NCBI GenBank assembly: GCA_027296055.1
Contig: JAPUJT010000056.1
Coordinates: 1 to 37,865 of the forward strand
Reading direction: 5' to 3'
Length of the DNA stretch: 37,865 bases
DNA from: Planctomycetota bacterium
GTDB taxonomy: Bacteria; Planctomycetota; JAPUJT01
Shown here: positions 33,832 through 37,865 of the stretch, piece after piece
Layout: each line of letters begins with the position of its first letter
Numbering within the stretch: position 1 is the stretch's first letter
The notes under the pieces: model-generated
Databases searched by the model: none
The model's input: only the letters and a program-made list of their open reading frames with translations
Told to the model about the DNA's origin: nothing
Made by a program: the position numbers and the translations under genes

Positions 33832-34734
33832 ATGACAGATTTCGAGGTTCGGTATCGATCCCTGGACAAGGAGGCGCGCGCCACGCTGGCCGAGGTCACA
33901 GGCGCGATCGATACGGCGACGCTCGAGGAATTCCAGGCCTCGATGGAGGAGATCCGCAAGGGGGGCTCTGCGAGGATCGTACTGGATCTCAGCAAGGTGC
34001 GTTTCATCAACAGCACCGCGCTCGGGTACCTCGTCAAGGTGAACGACCGACTGAAGGACGACGGAGGCGGCATCGCCCTCATTCGCGTCCCGGCCAAGGT
34101 GCGGCTCGTGATCGAGATGCTAGGACTGAATACCTACTTCTCGATCAGGGACAATGAGGATGACGCGCTCTTCGCCCTCGGAATGTCGACTGAAGGGGCG
34201 GGCCGTCCCCAGCAGATGCCGGCCGCCCCTGCGGCCGTGGACACCTGCGGGACCTGCGGGCTTCTCCTCTCCCTCCCCGAACCGGGCAGCTATCGATGTC
34301 CCCGGTGCTTTACCGGCGTGATCTGCTCCGAGGATGGAGAGGCTTCCTTCTGGGTACCCGACGAGCCGCCCCCGATCGTGCTGACATTCCCGTGTACTCC
34401 GGAAGCGATCGAGGGGCTAGTCGGATACGTGCTGGGCTACCTCAAGAAGCTGGGATACCCGCAGGAACGGGTCCGTGACCTGGAGGGAGGGATCCGGGAG
34501 GTCGGCCGCGCCCTTCAAGAAGAGATCCATGAACATCCCGACTCCGCCGTCTGTCACCTGAGGGTCCAGACGGAGGCGATGTCGGTGAGTCTGGAATTCT
34601 CGGACGCCGGCAAGACCCTCGCGCCGGAGGTCGCGCAGGCGGCATTCAAGCGGGCGCGCGAGGTCAGCGACGAGTTCTCGTGGACCCCTCATCCACTGGG
34701 GGGGAACATCATCCGATTGACGAAGCGGAAGTAG
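33832..34734 (+). CDS. STAS domain - zinc ribbon - degenerate HATPase-like fusion protein
   Basis: The 300-residue protein has a STAS (anti-anti-sigma, SpoIIAA/RsbV-like) domain at residues ~1-117, with the phosphoacceptor region RFINSTALGYL (Ser61/Thr62). A four-cysteine zinc ribbon follows (Cys139-x2-Cys142, Cys156-x2-Cys159). The C-terminal ~120 residues follow the order of an RsbW/SpoIIAB-type HATPase: a helix IREVGRALQEEIHEH where the N-box would be, a strand, SDAGKTLAP at the G1 position and LGGNIIRL at the G2 position. The N-box asparagine is missing, so it is probably not a kinase. ATG 33832 is taken as start; a longer frame reaches 33784 without better support. Its 3' end overlaps the HU-REC-HATPase gene by 26 bp. 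Confidence 0.75.
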   Translation: MTDFEVRYRSLDKEARATLAEVTGAIDTATLEEFQASMEEIRKGGSARIVLDLSKVRFINSTALGYLVKVNDRLKDDGGGIALIRVPAKVRLVIEMLGLNTYFSIRDNEDDALFALGMSTEGAGRPQQMPAAPAAVDTCGTCGLLLSLPEPGSYRCPRCFTGVICSEDGEASFWVPDEPPPIVLTFPCTPEAIEGLVGYVLGYLKKLGYPQERVRDLEGGIREVGRALQEEIHEHPDSAVCHLRVQTEAMSVSLEFSDAGKTLAPEVAQAAFKRAREVSDEFSWTPHPLGGNIIRLTKRK

Positions 34735-35851
34735 CTGCGGAGGCCTGGCTGCCGAGGTTCCTGGTAAGGGTCACCGAGTTGCCCAGGTCGTTGTACTGCA
34801 GACGATCGGCACATCGCATCATCAGCATGATCCCGAGCCCGCCGACGCGCCCCTGACGGTGGCGCTCTCGCGCGGCCAGCAGGGCGCTCCCTCCCTCTCC
34901 GCGCTGTGTATAGTAGGCATGATTGAATCCGCCGCCCTCATCCGACACGACCATCGTCACCCGGGTAGCATCGAGGTAGTAATCCACGCGGATGACTTTG
35001 CCTGGGTTGTCGCGATTTCCGTGCTGCGCGGCGTTTCCCACGGCCTCCCGGAAGGCGGCCCCCAGGGCCGTCTCCCCGTCCTCCCCCAGGCCTCGCCCCT
35101 GAATCAGGGCAGTCGCCATCTCGTTCGCCTTCTCCAGACATTCCTCATCCGTGGAGAAGACGAAGGCGAGTTGCTGGGAGAAGAAGGCCTGATCCTCCGA
35201 GGTCCGGGAGAGGAGGGTCTCCGCCACGCGCAGCAGCTCCTGAATATCGAACGGCTCGGTGAGGCGCTCGTCTCCGAGGACCCGGATGCCGGCCGGCCTC
35301 TCCGGCTCCATTTCACGGGGACACAAGGTGACGATAGGGATCGTGTTCGTCTCCGGGTCGCACTTCATGTCGCGGACGAGATCCTCCCCCCCTTCCATGG
35401 AGAGGTCCGCCACGAGGAGATAAGCACCGCTTTCCTTGACCGCCCGCCATATCTCCGCCGGGTCGTGGAGCACGTGCACCCTCCAACCGACACGGCTGAA
35501 GTGGTACTGCACCACCTTGACGAACGAGCTGTCCCGAGGAACGGCCAGGAGGATCGCCGAGAGCCGCGCCTGCTCGATGCGCTCCTTGAAGACCCTCGAG
35601 GGAGTGATCGAAACCACCTTTCGATTCGGCTGGACGAACTGCTTCCCCGTCACCGGGTCCTTGACCATCCGCGCCTTCCTCTCGACCAGACGGATCGAGG
35701 CGAAGTCCTTCAGTGCCACGTCCCGCCCGCGGATCAATTCCTCCTGGATCACGTCGATGGCGGCATCGAGGAACGACTCCGCTTCGTTCGGATCCCGACC
35801 GAGCCTCGCCGCTATCTGTGTTGCGATGTCCTTCTTTACAACCGTGTCCAT
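34709..35851 (-). CDS. HU/IHF-like DNA-binding domain - receiver-like domain - RsbW-type HATPase fusion
   Basis: The 380-residue protein has three parts. Residues 1-~92 resemble HU/IHF (VVKKDIATQIAARLG, IDVIQEELIRGRDVALKDF, RMVKDPVTGKQFVQPNRKVV, ITPSRVFKERI). Residues ~97-217 resemble a response-regulator receiver with YLLVADLSM (Asp149 at the phosphoacceptor position), but the N-terminal acidic pair is absent and the conserved Lys is Glu in LTEPFD, so it may not be phosphorylated. Residues ~235-365 are a HATPase of the RsbW/SpoIIAB kind with N-box FREAVGNAAQHGNR (Asn273), G1 VVSDEGGGFN (Asp304) and G2 VGGLGIML, all intact. It could be a DNA-bound anti-sigma-type kinase. SD is GAAGGACGG. It is in an operon with the upstream MshEN gene (47-nt gap). 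Confidence 0.85.
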   Translation of the reverse strand: MDTVVKKDIATQIAARLGRDPNEAESFLDAAIDVIQEELIRGRDVALKDFASIRLVERKARMVKDPVTGKQFVQPNRKVVSITPSRVFKERIEQARLSAILLAVPRDSSFVKVVQYHFSRVGWRVHVLHDPAEIWRAVKESGAYLLVADLSMEGGEDLVRDMKCDPETNTIPIVTLCPREMEPERPAGIRVLGDERLTEPFDIQELLRVAETLLSRTSEDQAFFSQQLAFVFSTDEECLEKANEMATALIQGRGLGEDGETALGAAFREAVGNAAQHGNRDNPGKVIRVDYYLDATRVTMVVSDEGGGFNHAYYTQRGEGGSALLAARERHRQGRVGGLGIMLMMRCADRLQYNDLGNSVTLTRNLGSQASAATSASSIG

Positions 35852-35898
35852 TTTCCGTCCTTCGCCGCTCGCTCTGGTCCCGTACCGATAGACAGAGC

Positions 35899-36492
35899 CT
35901 AGCGAAGCCTTTCGATCTCGTCACGAAATTCCGAGAGGGTGATGAATCCCTTGCGGACAAGGGACATCAGAATGGCGGCGGATATCACTTCAGGAGTCTT
36001 CCCCATCAGCATCCCTAACAGATCCTCGACGGAGATGAGCTTGCCCTCATCGCTGATCAGGTTGAAGTATTGATTGATCGCCTTGCGGACCGAAGCCCGG
36101 GAGGCGAGCGCCGTCTCGACCCGACAATTGGTGAGGAACTGAACTTCTTCAATGGCGTCGTAGTCGGAGGGGTCTGCCATCGCCAGGAGGACCGTTTCGT
36201 CTCCATGCTCGTGGATCACCGGCACCACCTGGTGCTTTTCGAGCACGGCTCGGGGAATCTTCGAAACGGCGCGATGGTCGATGCTCTCGCGGGTGATGTC
36301 GACGAGGGGGATGTTCTCCTCCTCCGCGAGCGCTCGATTGAGGGTATCCTCCTTCACGAAGTCCAGCTTGACCAGGATCTCTCGCAAGGGACCCCCGGTC
36401 GAGGCCTGGTAGTCCCGGGCGGTCTCCAGCTGGGCGTCCGAGATGAGACCCCTTTCCTTCAACCGATTGACGAAAGCCAACTCGTCTTCCAT
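35899..36492 (-). CDS. Second stand-alone MshEN (GspE N-terminal-like) protein
   Basis: The 197-residue protein closely follows the N-terminal domain of GspE/PilB ATPases: FVNRLKERGLISDAQLETARDYQ, LREILVKLDFVKEDTLNRALAEEENIPLVDI, KIPRAVLEKHQVVPVIHEHG, VLLAMADPSDYDAIEEVQFLTNC. The C-terminal ~50 residues (ISVEDLLGMLMGKTPEVISAAI, LVRKGFITLSEF) are a helical extension. There is no Walker motif. The predicted transcription start (about 36541) is upstream of both ATG 36492 and ATG 36516; 36492 is chosen because the protein then begins at the conserved helix, and 36516 adds eight residues. It is transcribed ahead of the HU-REC-HATPase gene, tying it to signalling rather than secretion. Confidence 0.85.
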   Translation of the reverse strand: MEDELAFVNRLKERGLISDAQLETARDYQASTGGPLREILVKLDFVKEDTLNRALAEEENIPLVDITRESIDHRAVSKIPRAVLEKHQVVPVIHEHGDETVLLAMADPSDYDAIEEVQFLTNCRVETALASRASVRKAINQYFNLISDEGKLISVEDLLGMLMGKTPEVISAAILMSLVRKGFITLSEFRDEIERLR

Positions 36493-36547
36493 GATGCCCA
36501 ATCCGCCGTATCTCATTGCTACCGAGATGCTTCCAGCGACCCCAGGA

Positions 36548-36576
36548 ATGTTAGCCAGGGGTCTCGTGAGAGTCAA
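36548..36576 (-). promoter_or_regulatory. Promoter of the MshEN/HU-REC-HATPase operon
   Basis: The minus strand has TTGACT, a 17-nt spacer and TAACAT. Its -35 covers an upstream ATG (36576), which is therefore not the start codon. Confidence 0.65.
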
Positions 36577-36895
36577 CTGACAGGAGAATCTCCCCCTACC
36601 CCTATTTGACGCAAATACCGAACCATGTTGATCTGGATGACCCTATTCGCGCCTCCTCTCCAGGGGATTCCCCGCGGGGTCCCCCTGACAGAATCACCTT
36701 GAATTGTCTGCGTGGCTGGCGTAGAATTTGAGGTGGAGTGAGTTGTCGTTTCCCTATACGCCGCTGAGATTTGAGTTCATCAGAGCCACAATGGGAATGT
36801 AATGTGAGGCGCTCTGTTTCTCCTTTGGGTCCGATAATTCACGAAGGGGAAGTTAGCACGCCAGGCGATCCCGCCATTATCGCTTCGGACATTAT
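36577..36895. other. Divergent intergenic region
   Basis: About 320 bp without a gene, less GC-rich than its surroundings. It holds the promoter at 36699-36727 and a palindromic GGGGATTCCCCGCGGGGTCC stretch near 36663-36682. A leader of about 160 nt precedes ATG 36896. No small ORF or RNA was recognised. Confidence 0.6.
36699..36727 (+). promoter_or_regulatory. Promoter of the PATAN/DUF4388 gene
   Basis: TTGAAT, a 17-nt spacer and TAGAAT. The -10 is the same as at gdhA. The predicted leader is long (~160 nt). Confidence 0.6.
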
Positions 36896-37865
36896 ATGTC
36901 GCTAAAAGGCAGCCTAGAATCTTTCAGCCTTGGAGAGATCTTTCAGTCCCTCTCCATCAACCAGCACACCGGGACCCTCGTCGTCCAGGACAAGGACGTC
37001 TCGAAGCTGATCTATTTCACCAACGGCTTCATCATCCACCTCAGCACCGGGAAGAGTGCCGACTTCCGCCTGGGGGACATGCTCGTCTGGTCGAAGCAGA
37101 TCTCCCGCGATCAGCTCGAGGACGGCAAGAGAGAGCACGACACAACCGGTCGCCGCCTCGGCGAAATCCTCGTGGAGCGAGGTTACACCACCGAGGAGGC
37201 AATCTCCGAGATGGTGGTCAAGAACATCGAGGAGGAAATCTACGACCTCTTCCTCTGGAAGAAGGCCGATTTCGAGTTCAAGGTCGGTTACTTTCCGGAT
37301 GATTTTCTCGATGCCGACCAGAAGGCGACCCGGGTCCAGCTATCCACCAACAGCCTTATCATGGAGGCCCTCAGACGGATCGACGAGTGGACGGTGATCC
37401 GGGACCGGATCAGCACGCTGAAGGCCGTCTTCGCCCCCAGCAACGGAGAGATTCAGACCGACGGGATCGCTGACGTAGAGCTCCCCGAGATCGTCAAGGA
37501 GGAGGTGAGTCTGGTCGACGGCCACCGAAACGTGGCCGAGATCGTCAGCACGTCGCCCGCAAGCAAGTTCGAGATTTGCAAGCTCCTCTACGAGCTCCTC
37601 CAGAGGGACCTGATCCGTCCCCTCGCGGTAAGTGAGCTTGTCGCCCTCTCCGAGGATCAATTCAGCCGTGGCCAGTTCGGGGAGGCCCGCAAGTACCTCG
37701 AGTTTGCGGTGGAGCAGGATTCGGACAATCCCGATCTCAGACTCCAGCTCGCCGATGCCTACAGCCATACCGGAGCCGAGAAAGCGGCAGTCGATCACCT
37801 GCTGACGGCGGCCCGCCTCCACGCGGAGCAGGAAGAATACGAAATGACGGTGGTGGCGTACCGGA
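36896..37865 (+). CDS. PATAN/DUF4388 protein with TPR-like C-terminus, truncated by window end
   Basis: ATG 36896 begins SLKGSLESFSLGEIFQSL; the frame is open to the last base (323 residues seen). Residues ~1-100 are a DUF4388/PATAN domain (SINQHTGTLVVQDKD, KLIYFTNGFIIHL). Residues ~55-120 include a MshEN-like stretch (RLGDMLVWSKQISRDQLEDG; RRLGEILVERGYTTEEAISEM). Residues ~165-225 look like a winged helix (IVKEEVSLVDGHRNVAEIV, KFEICKLLYELLQRDLI). TPR-like helices follow from ~245 (FGEARKYLEFAVEQDSDNPDLRLQLADAYSHTG). PATAN proteins are signalling adaptors in multicellular and motile bacteria. No clear SD precedes the start. Confidence 0.85.
   Translation, partial: MSLKGSLESFSLGEIFQSLSINQHTGTLVVQDKDVSKLIYFTNGFIIHLSTGKSADFRLGDMLVWSKQISRDQLEDGKREHDTTGRRLGEILVERGYTTEEAISEMVVKNIEEEIYDLFLWKKADFEFKVGYFPDDFLDADQKATRVQLSTNSLIMEALRRIDEWTVIRDRISTLKAVFAPSNGEIQTDGIADVELPEIVKEEVSLVDGHRNVAEIVSTSPASKFEICKLLYELLQRDLIRPLAVSELVALSEDQFSRGQFGEARKYLEFAVEQDSDNPDLRLQLADAYSHTGAEKAAVDHLLTAARLHAEQEEYEMTVVAYR

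Noticed and set aside
36548-36576. ATG 36576 as start of the second MshEN gene
   Set aside because: It lies within the -35 of the promoter; starts at 36516 or 36492 fall after the predicted transcription start.
36663-36682. Terminator at the GGGGATTCCCCGCGGGGTCC palindrome
   Set aside because: There is no T-run, and it lies between divergent genes where a terminator is not expected.
1-37865. UGA reassigned to an amino acid genome-wide
   Set aside because: uvrA, queF, maeA, nth, mlaD and others end properly at TGA; only the HMA gene has internal TGA at conserved cysteine sites.
1-37865. CRISPR array, tRNA/rRNA, transposase or prophage genes
   Set aside because: I looked on both strands and saw no regular spaced repeats, no recognisable RNA gene and no integrase or transposase motif.

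Overview
The window is GC-rich chromosomal DNA (roughly 60-65% by eye) from an uncultured-looking, diderm bacterium. Diderm is inferred from a MlaEFD lipid-transport operon, several lipobox proteins and secretin-type N-domains. Kelch/HEAT/carboxypeptidase-regulatory-like/TIGR03790-type secreted proteins, tandem UvrA, PATAN/DUF4388 and MshEN (GspE-N) proteins recall Planctomycetota and the former deltaproteobacterial phyla, but I cannot assign a phylum. Genes are dense, use TGA, TAA and TAG stops, and are mostly preceded by clean sigma70-type promoters (TTGAC-like, 17-nt spacer, TAnnAT-like). I saw no tRNA, rRNA, CRISPR array, IS element or phage gene.

Layout. 1-3.1 kb: the 3' part of a tandem (double-length) uvrA. 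3.2-4.3 kb (minus): a GNAT acetyltransferase and, upstream of it, a secreted heavy-metal-associated (HMA) protein whose two metal-ligand positions are in-frame TGA codons, which I interpret as a two-selenocysteine MerP-like selenoprotein. 4.5-8.5 kb: queF (plus) and a giant kelch lipoprotein (minus). 8.6-15.5 kb (plus): a GT-C/TPR membrane protein, glutamate dehydrogenase, a von Willebrand A membrane protein and a lipoprotein. 15.5-18.1 kb (minus): an ECF-like sigma factor and its anti-sigma with a large extracytoplasmic sensor. 18.2-21.6 kb (plus): NAD-malic enzyme coupled to a TIGR03790-like lipoprotein. 21.7-28.1 kb (minus): STN-domain lipoprotein, mlaE, mlaF, mlaD, nth, HAD hydrolase, fused 3-hydroxyacyl-CoA dehydrogenase/enoyl-CoA hydratase. 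28.3-30.9 kb (plus): a small protein and a membrane-spanning Rad50/YhaN-like ATPase. 30.9-33.7 kb (minus): MshEN protein, HEAT lipoprotein, CBM-like secreted protein. 33.8-37.9 kb: a signalling island with a STAS/zinc-ribbon/kinase-like fusion, an HU/receiver/HATPase fusion convergent with it, a second stand-alone MshEN protein, and a PATAN/TPR protein running off the end.

The most notable items are the candidate UxxxU selenoprotein with a hairpin at the right distance to be its SECIS; the HU-receiver-HATPase fusion facing a STAS-fusion gene with overlapping 3' ends (a possible partner-switching pair with its own DNA-binding module); a secretin-N-domain lipoprotein leading the mla operon; and a conserved GACGCGCAC palindrome found just after both DNA-repair genes, uvrA and nth.
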